From Deltaproteobacteria bacterium (GTDB lineage Bacteria; Desulfobacterota; DSM-4660; Desulfatiglandales; HGW-15): a stretch of DNA of 42,012 bases. Below, one piece after another: positions 16,679 through 24,960 of the stretch. Position 1 is the stretch's first letter. Every line of letters begins with the position of its first letter. The DNA lies in contig JAFDHO010000014.1 of assembly GCA_019308745.1 (NCBI GenBank), forward strand, positions 1 through 42,012, given 5' to 3'. Made by a program: the position numbers and the translations under genes. The notes under the pieces are model-generated. The model did not search any database and was not told the origin of the DNA. It worked only from the letters and a program-made list of their open reading frames with translations.

Positions 16679-17569
16679 TCAGAGTATTTCCATATCTAGA
16701 AGGATTTGGCGAAGTTCGCGCCTGCCTTCTTCCGAGAGAGACAAAACCGGTTTGCGGCAGTTGCCAGCCTTGTACCCCATCATGTTAAGGGCCTCCTTCA
16801 CCACGACGGGAAAAGTCCCCAATGCGAAAGCTGATCTTAAAGGTGCAAGCTTTAGTTGAGATTCCCTGGCCTTAGAGTATTCCCCGGCCTTATAGGCTTC
16901 GTAGATTTCCGTTACGAGTTTGGGGGCGACATTGGCTGTTGCAGAGATGGCTCCTGCGGTGCCATACATAAGCCCTCCAAAGATCAACGTATCTCTGCCC
17001 ATGATGACTTTGAAACCTCGGGGGGTTATTCGTATCATTTCAGCTACGAGGGTCAAATCACCCGAATTATCCTTTATTCCCCTGAAATTGGTGTAGTTGT
17101 TTGCCAGTCTGTTGACCGTTGAAGGTGAAAGCTGCGTTCCGCCTGTGCGACCGGGGTTATTATACGCGAGAACAGGTATGTCAACGGATTTACAAATAGC
17201 GCCATAGTGATGATAGAGCTCTTCCTGGCTGGGACTGATGAAGAAGGGGGTGATCACAGAGACAGCATCCGCTCCGGCTTTTTCGGCATATCTGGATAGT
17301 TCAATAGAGTCCCGGGTAGTTATACAACCCGTGTTGGGAATTACCAAAACACGACCGTTTATTTCTTCAATTACAGCATCCATTAGTGCAAATTTGTCTT
17401 TTGTGGAAAGGGCGTAGAATTCACCTTGGCTTCCCATGGGTAGGATGCCATGTACCCCGTTCGAGATTAGGTAGTCTATGATTTCCCTCAGCCCGGATTT
17501 GTCAATCCTTTCTCTACGGTCAAAGGGGGTGACCATTGCGACTATAATACCCTCTATCTCCCTCTTCAT
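16679..17569 (-). CDS. DapA/NAL-family lyase or aldolase
   Basis: 296 residues, a full TIM-barrel of the dihydrodipicolinate synthase/N-acetylneuraminate lyase superfamily. The Schiff-base lysine is K166 in GIKD and the conserved tyrosine is Y136 in YNNP. The pyruvate-binding loop is GSQGE (46-50) where DapA has GTTGE, and ITPFF (106-110) replaces the VTPYY that carries the Tyr107 relay residue of E. coli DapA. Lysine synthesis is therefore unlikely. Cleavage or dehydration of a 2-keto-3-deoxy sugar acid fits better with the TRAP transporter and SDR. A GGGAG ribosome site precedes the ATG. Confidence 0.85.
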   Translation of the reverse strand: MKREIEGIIVAMVTPFDRRERIDKSGLREIIDYLISNGVHGILPMGSQGEFYALSTKDKFALMDAVIEEINGRVLVIPNTGCITTRDSIELSRYAEKAGADAVSVITPFFISPSQEELYHHYGAICKSVDIPVLAYNNPGRTGGTQLSPSTVNRLANNYTNFRGIKDNSGDLTLVAEMIRITPRGFKVIMGRDTLIFGGLMYGTAGAISATANVAPKLVTEIYEAYKAGEYSKARESQLKLAPLRSAFALGTFPVVVKEALNMMGYKAGNCRKPVLSLSEEGRRELRQILLDMEIL

Positions 17570-17671
17570 GCGCGGTTCTCCCTATCTCAATTTTTCGGGG
17601 TTTGCTTAAGGCGCCTCATAATGCGCAAAGCGGGCGCCACTTGACCATCAAGGTTCTGGCAAGGTTTCTTC

Positions 17672-18352
17672 CTATTTGTTCGCCGACGCAACAAACTGAT
17701 TATTGTCGATAAACCCCGTGCGTTTCGTCAGGTAAGATTGTGTCAACAAGCGGCACGTGCCATTGATGTGATTACGCATACATTGTTCGCTTCTTACTGC
17801 ATTCCTTTCGAGAATTGCCTCGGTGATTTCCAGGTGCCCCCTTCTGGAGTTTTCCTCGATTTCAATCGACCTCTTGGTGATATTCCTCGTAAGCGCAGCC
17901 AGATTTCGCAGTTTTTCGTAGAATTCAACCAAAAGTGAATTGTTCGCAGCGTTTACGAGGGCGCTATGCAATTCGTCACCAAGAATGACACCTTGTGAAC
18001 TGTCCTTTTCAAGGTCTATTCGGGTGAAGCGCGCTCTGAGCTCTTCCACATGAGAAAAAAAACCCTCATCTCCTTTGAGACAACATAGTCTCGCGGCCAG
18101 ACCTTCAACCGCTTCCCGGGCCTGAAAGATCTCCACTATTTCCTCTATACTCAGCTTTTTCACCGAGTACCCCTTTGAGGCTTCCATTGTAACGAGTCCA
18201 TCGGCCACAAGTATCCTCAGGATTTCCCGAACCGGCGTTCTGCTGATTCTGTAGGTATCGCTGATATCTCTTTCAACTAGCCATTGCCCGGGAACGAGGT
18301 CTTCGTCCAGGATCTTCTTTTTCAAGGCTCTGTAGACGTCGTCTTTCTTCAT
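17672..18352 (-). CDS. GntR-family (FadR/FCD-type) transcription regulator
   Basis: 226 residues from ATG 18352. The N-terminal winged helix contains YRALKKKILDEDLVPGQWLVERDISDTYRISRTPVREILRILVADGLV. Residues ~85-215 are the FCD helical ligand domain, with metal-ligand-like spacing in the GDELHSALVNAANN and GHLEITEAI segments. FCD regulators sense carboxylic acids. It is the first gene of the minus-strand operon and almost certainly controls it together with itself through the GGTATACC site at 18376-18383. Confidence 0.9.
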   Translation of the reverse strand: MKKDDVYRALKKKILDEDLVPGQWLVERDISDTYRISRTPVREILRILVADGLVTMEASKGYSVKKLSIEEIVEIFQAREAVEGLAARLCCLKGDEGFFSHVEELRARFTRIDLEKDSSQGVILGDELHSALVNAANNSLLVEFYEKLRNLAALTRNITKRSIEIEENSRRGHLEITEAILERNAVRSEQCMRNHINGTCRLLTQSYLTKRTGFIDNNQFVASANK

Positions 18353-18375
18353 TGGTCCACCCTCAGTATGCCAGC

Positions 18376-18383
18376 GGTATACC
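18376..18383 (-). promoter_or_regulatory. Candidate FCD-GntR operator GGTATACC
   Basis: A perfect 8-base palindrome two bases downstream of the predicted -10 (18385-18390) and 24 bases before the regulator start. GntR/FCD operators commonly have a central TATAC-like palindrome. The location covers the predicted transcription start, so bound regulator would block initiation. An alternative flanking half-site GTAC occurs at 18392-18395. Confidence 0.4.
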
Positions 18384-18384
18384 A

Positions 18385-18413
18385 AAACTAGCGTACATTA
18401 CCTCCTGCGTCAA
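18385..18413 (-). promoter_or_regulatory. Sigma70-type promoter of the GntR-TRAP operon
   Basis: On the minus strand TTGACG (18413-18408) and TAGTTT (18390-18385) are exactly 17 bases apart, just upstream of the GntR gene. It would drive the whole GntR-DapA-UPF0173-DctPQM-SDR series. Confidence 0.45.
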
Positions 18414-18678
18414 GACTTTTTCGACCGAAACAATGAAACTAATTAACACGTGGTATTCCGGGGAGATTTTTGTCGCTATGGGGTGGGCTACGCGAAACCG
18501 TGAATTGGGACCTTCAATATTGATTTCTGAGAAGAAACAGCCTTTTTTGAAAGGATAGATAAACGATCCTATCTATGTTCTCAAATCCAATTTGACAATG
18601 CGATCACGGAAGTTGCAAACCTGTTTTGAATACGCACCTTGATATGTATTTTCTTCAAACAGGCTCTCGCGGGATCCC

Positions 18679-18945
18679 CGAACAGGTATGACAGGCCGGC
18701 ATCACATGGATCCATCCTCACTTGATAGGGCCGTTAAGCGAGCGACAAAGATGGTGGATCTCACCGAGCGCATTTCAGCCCATACCTTTCGGCACTCTTT
18801 TGCTACACATCTGTTATGAACAGGAACTGATATTCGCACCGTTCAGAGCCTTTTGGGTCATAAGGATGTTTCCGCGACCATGGTTTACACCCATGTGTTG
18901 CGGCTGGGAGCACAGGGGGTTAAGAGCCCGCCAGATCAATTATGA
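18679..18945 (+). pseudogene. Remnant of an integron-type tyrosine recombinase (IntI C-terminus)
   Basis: One reading frame (codons in phase with 18706) gives RHHMDPSSLDRAVKRA, then ISAHTFRHSFATHLL, a TGA stop at 18817-18819, then [41 protein letters not shown] and a final stop. These are the C-terminal boxes of an integron integrase, including RHH, the HTFRHSFATHLL box with its catalytic Arg and His, the LLGHKDV box and the tyrosine in YTHVL. The N-terminal two thirds are absent, and one internal stop breaks the rest, so it is inactive. The surrounding 18353-19023 gap has no intact gene. Confidence 0.8.
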
Positions 18946-19023
18946 TGAAGGGGTAAAAAGCCAGAATTGACATGGTAAACTAGAAAGCTATGGTCGTCTT
19001 GAAAATCCCGGCCGTCTCATCGC

Positions 19024-20292
19024 TCACATGTTTTCTCCGATGGAGACAGTGAGGTCGCCCAGCATATTCACATAGCTGCCCATCTCGTTGTCATACCACC
19101 CGTAGATAACGGCCTGGGTAATGGAGATCCTCGCAACGGTCTGGCTCAATTGTTTTTGGATATCCTTCTTGAGGCCAAAAAGCATACCGGGATCAAGCGT
19201 GACTTCCGCTGTCCTGGTGTGGGTTTCATGACCCTCTATGATGGCTGCTGCCCGCGGAACTGCAATGATATCACTGGAGACGTTTTGCTCCTCTGTATAG
19301 TGGAGATAACCGTTCGAGTCCCTTTCGGCCGTCTCTTTGTATAGTTGGTTGATCATCTCCCTTCGGATGGGCCTTCCGGAGAGGTCCTCATGGAAATTGA
19401 CGACCAGGATGATGAGGGAACCCGTGGTATTGGGGATACGGACGGATTCTGCGATGAATCCTATCTGCCTCATCTCCGGGATGACCAGTTCGAGGGTCCT
19501 CGCTGCCCCCGTGCTTGTCAGGATGATGTTATTGAAAATGCTCCGGTTCTTCCTCAGATCCGTGGCACCGGGCTTTGCGAGACGGTCAAGGACCATCTGG
19601 GAGGGCGTGACCGCGTGAACCGTGGCCATGGAGGCTGTCAAGATCTTCTTCGCCCCGAAATAGTCGATCAAGGGTTTCATCATGTGGGCGAGACAGGTGG
19701 TTGTGCAGGAGGCCCCCGAGACAATGCGATGGATCCTCGGATCATAGTCGTTGTCATTTACGCCCATCACTGTGGTTATGGCATCTTCAGGCATGGCCTT
19801 CTTCTTGTCCTTGATCTTAAAGGGCGCAGACACAATCACCTTTTCAGCCCCCGCCTCAAGATGGCCCCGTATGGAGCCCTTGGGGTGTTCGGGCCCTAAG
19901 GTGGGATCCAGGAACTGTCCTGTCGCATCCACGACGAGTCTCACCCCGTGCTCATCCCATTGGATGTCCTTGGGATTCCGGGACTTCCTCAATATCCTCA
20001 CATGGATACCGTCTATGGACATGGTCCCGGCGTCTTCGTGCAACCCGGAGATGACCCTTTGGCCCCTATGGCCGTAAAGGTAGTTATGCAAGGCCCCATA
20101 GGTGGAGTCCCTCTCGATGTAATGAGCGATATCGGCGAGGGAGCTCCCGGCATCCCTCCCTAGGTTGACGACGATTTCCTTGAAGTGCTTGCGGGCCACA
20201 TGATGCCAGAGGGTCAATTTGCCGATCCTACCCAGGCCATTAATACCCAGCTTCAAATCGCTCGATACAGGTGCGTTGAGCCGTGCTTCCAT
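19024..20292 (-). CDS. Divergent glyceraldehyde-3-phosphate dehydrogenase
   Basis: 422 residues, against about 335 in typical GapA. The N-terminus shows LGINGLGRIGKLTLW (NAD-binding). The active site is C196 in SGASCTTTC and H226 in ATVHAVTP. The TSTGAA and GWYDNEMGSY motifs near the C-terminus are the GAPDH signatures. Extra length lies in an N-terminal extension and in loops around residues 60-90, 110-140 and before the cysteine. The ATG at 20292 has GGGAGG at a suitable distance; a TTG three codons earlier abuts that site and is unlikely. It follows the dikinase-like gene by 14 bases. It may be a gluconeogenic or non-phosphorylating variant; the coenzyme is not decided. Confidence 0.87.
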   Translation of the reverse strand: MEARLNAPVSSDLKLGINGLGRIGKLTLWHHVARKHFKEIVVNLGRDAGSSLADIAHYIERDSTYGALHNYLYGHRGQRVISGLHEDAGTMSIDGIHVRILRKSRNPKDIQWDEHGVRLVVDATGQFLDPTLGPEHPKGSIRGHLEAGAEKVIVSAPFKIKDKKKAMPEDAITTVMGVNDNDYDPRIHRIVSGASCTTTCLAHMMKPLIDYFGAKKILTASMATVHAVTPSQMVLDRLAKPGATDLRKNRSIFNNIILTSTGAARTLELVIPEMRQIGFIAESVRIPNTTGSLIILVVNFHEDLSGRPIRREMINQLYKETAERDSNGYLHYTEEQNVSSDIIAVPRAAAIIEGHETHTRTAEVTLDPGMLFGLKKDIQKQLSQTVARISITQAVIYGWYDNEMGSYVNMLGDLTVSIGENM

Positions 20293-20306
20293 TGAAACCA
20301 ACCTCC

Positions 20307-23300
20307 CTATGCCTCCTTAATCTTCATCTTTCCCCCGTATATGGAGCCTTCCTGGCCATCAATGCTGATCCAATCACCCGTCTTCAGTTCCAGGCCATCA
20401 ATCAAGGACCTGCTTTCCTTTTCCATGCATATCAGGTTGACAAAACCCACGACACAGGTCTTTCCAAGTCTGTGGGCCACAATGGCGGCATGGGACGTGG
20501 AACCGCCTCTTGCGGTGAGGAGCCCGTCTGTCTCATGGATCTCCATGATGTCATCGGGAACTGTATCGCCCCTCAGCAGGATCAGGTGAGTTTCCGGCTC
20601 CTTGCCCTTCCAGTAATGGATCTCTTCCATATTGTAGACTACCCTGCCTGTCATGGCCCCGCCGCTCACACCTATCCCGTGCCCGATCAAACGCGTTTGT
20701 GTCTCGGGTGTGGTCGTAAAGGAGAGGACCTTCTTCCTCTCCCTGATGGCCATATCCCTTGTCTGAAGAAAGAACAGGTTTTCCTTTGACGGGGCCTCAA
20801 AGGTAAACTCCATCTCTTGGGGTTCCCACTTCCGGTTGTATACCAGGTGTTTTGCCAGGTACCTGATCATCCTGTATATCTCGGGGAAACAGGTCTCGAG
20901 GGACATCTCCTTGTCCCGGTTCTCCGCCTCTGCCTGCTCCAAGGATACCGGTAGGGTCTCAACCAGTCCGGAAACCACGTCCTCCCCCTGGTTTCCCAGG
21001 GTGAAGTCACCCCAGAGTCTCAGTTTGTCACCCGGCCACCTGGGATTGTGGGTGAAAACCACGCCGGAACCCGATTCCTGAGAAAGATTGCCGAAGACCA
21101 TCTTTTGAACCGTAACGGCCGTGCCCCAGTCATCGGAGATGCCCATTATTCTCCTGTAGGTCTTGGCCTTGGGCGAGTACCAGGATTCAAAGACCTTGTT
21201 GATGACAAGATAGAGTTGGTCAAAGGGTGATTCTTCAATCCTGATTCCCCTGTCTCTGATCAGCTCCTTGTAGGTCAGGGCTATCTCCTTCATCTGCTCT
21301 CCGGTGAACTGCCGCTTGTAGGGGACTCCAAGACGCTTTTTGAAATCAGCTATGATATCGTCGAAGTCATCCCTGTTGAGACCAAAGGCCATTCCATAGG
21401 ATTGAAGGAATCGCCGGTAGCAATCCCACGCAAACCAGGAAGGCCGAGGCCCGAGATCGATCCCGCGCACGATTTCTTCGTTGATCCCCACATTCAGAAA
21501 GGTGTCCATCATTCCCGGCAATGAGATGGGTGAACCGCTCCTGACAGACAGGAGCAAGGGGTTTTTAGAGTCTCCAAACCTTTGCTTGATCAGTTTCTCC
21601 ATCCTGGAGATCTCCCGAATGATCTGGTCCTTCAAGTTATTCTCTGCCGGGGGGTAGGCATCGAAGATCTCTTGAAATCGAAAGACCTCGGTGGTGATGA
21701 TGAAACCGGGCGGTATGGGAAACCCGTTTTCAATGAGCCTGACAAGGTTCAAGCCCTTGTTCCCCAGGTAGATGATATCGCAGACCTTTCTGTTGATGGG
21801 ATTGATGGGGGTAATGGCCTTCTGGGGGTCATAGTTCAGGAGGGTGCGTATTTTTTCCCTCGGGAGCTTCTCAGACTGCTGGAACAGGGTGTTTACTATT
21901 CGGCTTATGAACACGTCCAGTTGCTGGAGTCCCAATGAAGATGTGATCCTTTCCCTCATGAAGATTTCCGAGACACGGTGAATGAGTTTTTCATCGTCCA
22001 TGGGGCCTTCGGAAGGCCTGTACTTGGCCTGGAGTGAGACGTACGGGAACTGCTTGACGATCGTAGCGAGGTTTTCTTCATGGATGTTATTGAAATAGTC
22101 ATTGACGATGTTCTTTACCGCATCGGAAAACCCCCTGAATATGTCCAGGTACTGGGTGAAGGAAAACTCCCTGACTTTCAAGGAATGGGACAGGAGGTCC
22201 AACTGCCTTTCCATGGCAGCGGAGGCGATCCCGTCCAATTTGAGGGCGCGGTAAAAGAGGAGCAGGTAATCATAGATCTGAGAAAAGGTGGCACTCGTGA
22301 TGAGTTCCAGGTCTATGTTGTTGACCAGGTCGTCGAAGAGGGTGTTGACCAGGGCCTCCAGGCGGAAGGTGAGCCCCAGGGCATCGAATTTCCTCTCCCT
22401 ATAGCTCCCGTACATGGAAGGGATATCCACGGCAATGTGCCTCTTCCTGTAAATATCTTCCCTTATCTCATAGTGCCTTTGGGAGAGGATGACCTCTTTC
22501 AATCGCTCCAGGAAGATAAGGATACCGTGGATCTTCTTTCTGGGGTCTGACAGGGCTACGGTCTTCTTGAGTTTGTCCAGGTCCGGAAAGGCCCTGGGGT
22601 GCAACTGCTTCAGGTATTCCCCGAACTCCACAAAACCCAGGTGATACTTCTGGTAGAGGAGCTTGTAAAAGGAGATCGCCAGATGGACGCGCTCCCGGTC
22701 CGTCCCCGTAGTCCCCGGAACCTCATCGTCAAATCCCTCCAAATCAGCTGCCGCCAGGAAGTCATTGACCCTGGAGAGGCCATTCCTCTTGACGAGGTGA
22801 TTGATCAAGGTATGCACACCATCGATGTAGGGGCCCTCTGAGTCTACCTGGGAGTAGATGCCGGGAGGAATATAGGGCATCAGGCATCCCTTGTCCTTGG
22901 TCTTCCAGAACTCCAGGAGGGCCCCCACAAGGCCTATGATCTGGTTACTGCTCTCGACATGGCTTTGCTTCCTCACGAAATGGACCAGGACATCTTTACG
23001 GAGGCAGACCTCATCGATCTTTGTGGAGATGTCCCTCAACCGGCCTTCTGCACCGATCTCGTTGAAGTAGGCGGGGAAGAGGCGGGCAAGTTGCTTTGCC
23101 AGGTTGTAGACCGGTCCGATATCGCTGTTCAAGAATTGGGTGATGTCCCTCGGGAAAAGATCGGTATCCTTAATGAACACTCCCCCGAGGGAAAGATTGA
23201 CGATCAAGGAGGAGATCAACGTCTTGGACCACTTGGGATTCAGTTCTATCAGTTCGAGCCAGGTGCGGATATTCTGTACATGGTAGTTATTGGCCCGTAT

Positions 23301-24488
23301 TTGCCAATTATCCCCCACTCCCCTCAGCTCTGGGGTATGGAATCCGAGGGATACGACCTCCCTGACAAAGAAGTCCACGAGGTCGCTCTCGTCGGTCTTG
23401 TAAACGGCCTTTCCCATGTTCAACAGGCAATTCAAGGTAGCCTCGGGATACTTCTTGACGCTATCCCTCAAGATGTTGAAGGTGTTTTGTATCAACAGTT
23501 GAATGTTTTGGATCTCCTCGTGTCCGATGAGCCAGGTCAGTGTCCGGTTAACGGACCTAAGGGTATCCTGGTGAATGGAAGACAGTCCCGCTGTCTTCAT
23601 AATGTGCAAGAGAAAAAGGAGCTTCCAATAGTTTCCAAGACCGTTCTGTTCCCCTAGCCTGAAGAGTCGCTGGGGTATTTCCTTGTAGAGATCCACGATA
23701 CGAGGGTATCCGGGCAACTGGACCAGGTCTTCCAAGAGTGATTTTGAGTGGAGGCCATGGCCCATGACGATCCTATCCAGTTCGTTCTTGTAAGACTTTA
23801 GCCGATCATGGGAGACAGGAGAGAATATTTCCATGAGTTCCCCATTGTAGTTGCCATCCGAGAGGCCTGCCTCTTCCAGGAACCAGACCAGGGGATCCTG
23901 TTCCTTTAACCAGTGCTGATAGGACTCAGAGAGGTACCGGATCAAGAGCTTATTGATCGGACTGAAATCCGTCCCTGGGGGGGCCTTCTCGCCAAGGTCC
24001 CTGGCGACCCGATTCAGTTGGTAGAAACTCTTGACGAAGAGAAAGAAGGTCTTCTCATCCTGAGAGAGAATGCGCTCGAATCCGTAGTTCAAAACGGGCA
24101 CGAATCTGGGGAGTTCTTTTCCTGCGTTCTTGAGGATCTTTTGAAAATATCGGACAAGGCTGTCCGCGGCTTCGGCCCCCGTCTGGTCCCCTTGAGTGCC
24201 TTCGATGGCCTCCAGGAATATGTCCAGGAAGAGCATTGCTGCTTCGGGCCCTCGAGGGTGGCTGTTCAGGAGATGGAAATAGTTGAGGGCGTAATTGCGG
24301 GCCTCTTTAACAGTGAACTGCCAATTCTTGAGGGGATGGCAGACCTCCTTAAGGAAGGCCTCCAGTCCTTCCATGACCCCCTGATATTTCGACATGACTT
24401 CTTGGAGGAGCTGATACTGGTCGCTGATGGCCACATCAACGCGGCTCTTTGCCAGGTTTATTTCAAGGGCTTTGGAAGGCATTGCCAA
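20307..24488 (-). CDS. PPDK-like dikinase lacking the PEP/pyruvate barrel, with ~890-residue novel N-terminus
   Basis: 1393 residues from a TTG start with AGGA about seven bases upstream (ATG 24482 is the alternative). Residues 1 to ~890 are mostly helical, with no motif that I recognise. From ~900 the protein matches the pyruvate-phosphate dikinase ATP-grasp domain: GNKGLNLVRLIENGFPIPPGF, LLSVRSGSPISLPGMMDT, DDWGTAVTVQ, MEFTFE and FFLQTRDM. The swivelling domain follows with the phosphorylated histidine at about H1333 in LTARGGSTSHAAIVAHRLGK. The protein ends about 60 residues later, so the C-terminal PEP/pyruvate TIM barrel of PPDK and PpsA (about 330 residues) is missing. The GAPDH gene starts 14 bases on, so there is no room for a frameshifted barrel. 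A phosphoryl transfer to another acceptor, as in rifampin phosphotransferase or glucan water dikinase, is conceivable. Confidence 0.85.
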   Translation of the reverse strand: MAMPSKALEINLAKSRVDVAISDQYQLLQEVMSKYQGVMEGLEAFLKEVCHPLKNWQFTVKEARNYALNYFHLLNSHPRGPEAAMLFLDIFLEAIEGTQGDQTGAEAADSLVRYFQKILKNAGKELPRFVPVLNYGFERILSQDEKTFFLFVKSFYQLNRVARDLGEKAPPGTDFSPINKLLIRYLSESYQHWLKEQDPLVWFLEEAGLSDGNYNGELMEIFSPVSHDRLKSYKNELDRIVMGHGLHSKSLLEDLVQLPGYPRIVDLYKEIPQRLFRLGEQNGLGNYWKLLFLLHIMKTAGLSSIHQDTLRSVNRTLTWLIGHEEIQNIQLLIQNTFNILRDSVKKYPEATLNCLLNMGKAVYKTDESDLVDFFVREVVSLGFHTPELRGVGDNWQIRANNYHVQNIRTWLELIELNPKWSKTLISSLIVNLSLGGVFIKDTDLFPRDITQFLNSDIGPVYNLAKQLARLFPAYFNEIGAEGRLRDISTKIDEVCLRKDVLVHFVRKQSHVESSNQIIGLVGALLEFWKTKDKGCLMPYIPPGIYSQVDSEGPYIDGVHTLINHLVKRNGLSRVNDFLAAADLEGFDDEVPGTTGTDRERVHLAISFYKLLYQKYHLGFVEFGEYLKQLHPRAFPDLDKLKKTVALSDPRKKIHGILIFLERLKEVILSQRHYEIREDIYRKRHIAVDIPSMYGSYRERKFDALGLTFRLEALVNTLFDDLVNNIDLELITSATFSQIYDYLLLFYRALKLDGIASAAMERQLDLLSHSLKVREFSFTQYLDIFRGFSDAVKNIVNDYFNNIHEENLATIVKQFPYVSLQAKYRPSEGPMDDEKLIHRVSEIFMRERITSSLGLQQLDVFISRIVNTLFQQSEKLPREKIRTLLNYDPQKAITPINPINRKVCDIIYLGNKGLNLVRLIENGFPIPPGFIITTEVFRFQEIFDAYPPAENNLKDQIIREISRMEKLIKQRFGDSKNPLLLSVRSGSPISLPGMMDTFLNVGINEEIVRGIDLGPRPSWFAWDCYRRFLQSYGMAFGLNRDDFDDIIADFKKRLGVPYKRQFTGEQMKEIALTYKELIRDRGIRIEESPFDQLYLVINKVFESWYSPKAKTYRRIMGISDDWGTAVTVQKMVFGNLSQESGSGVVFTHNPRWPGDKLRLWGDFTLGNQGEDVVSGLVETLPVSLEQAEAENRDKEMSLETCFPEIYRMIRYLAKHLVYNRKWEPQEMEFTFEAPSKENLFFLQTRDMAIRERKKVLSFTTTPETQTRLIGHGIGVSGGAMTGRVVYNMEEIHYWKGKEPETHLILLRGDTVPDDIMEIHETDGLLTARGGSTSHAAIVAHRLGKTCVVGFVNLICMEKESRSLIDGLELKTGDWISIDGQEGSIYGGKMKIKEA

Positions 24489-24656
24489 ACAGGGGTCCTG
24501 ACAAAAATATTTATGAACAACATAGATTACGTGGATATAAAAAACAAAATTAAGGTAAATTATAATTGCAAAAGCTCAAGAAATAAAGATATATTTGAGC
24601 ACGTTATCTTGAGGTCAGACCGGGAACTGCTCTGGGGTTAGCCGGTATTTTATCCA

Positions 24657-24685
24657 TTGACATGAAATCCCTAGTTTCCTATATT
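24657..24685 (+). promoter_or_regulatory. Sigma70-type promoter, probably for pckG
   Basis: TTGACA (24657-24662), 17 bases, TATATT (24680-24685). It points at the PEPCK gene, whose ATG is 276 bases downstream, which implies a long 5' leader. The rest of the 24489-24960 gap (472 bases) is AT-rich on its left side, where the promoter of the divergent dikinase-like gene must lie, and holds no gene. Confidence 0.5.
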
Positions 24686-24960
24686 ACCATCTTTGTTTCA
24701 TTTGCCGGAACATTTCTCAGAAGACCCTATGGTGAGAGATTCGACTCCGCCCAACTGAGTTATCCTTAATCTTCGCATAAGATGGCCTTCTGCAACAAGA
24801 AAAGTTCCATAAGTCCGTAAGACGCAAACACTTTACTGGCATAGCCCAATAAATATAATCTTGGTTGCAAGTTTTTCAAGTTTGCATTCAGTCAGGAGTT
24901 GTCTCCTGGCAAGGAGTGGGATCTGGCGAGTGCAAGGAAGGAGGAAGGAAGGGATTAGAG

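Noticed and set aside
20250..20320. Frameshift hiding a PEP-binding barrel after the dikinase-like gene
   Set aside because: Only 14 bases separate its stop from a well-supported GAPDH start, so there is no room for a barrel.
23913..24641. Open frame opposite the start of the dikinase-like gene
   Set aside because: A shadow of the reverse-strand gene, with no domain.
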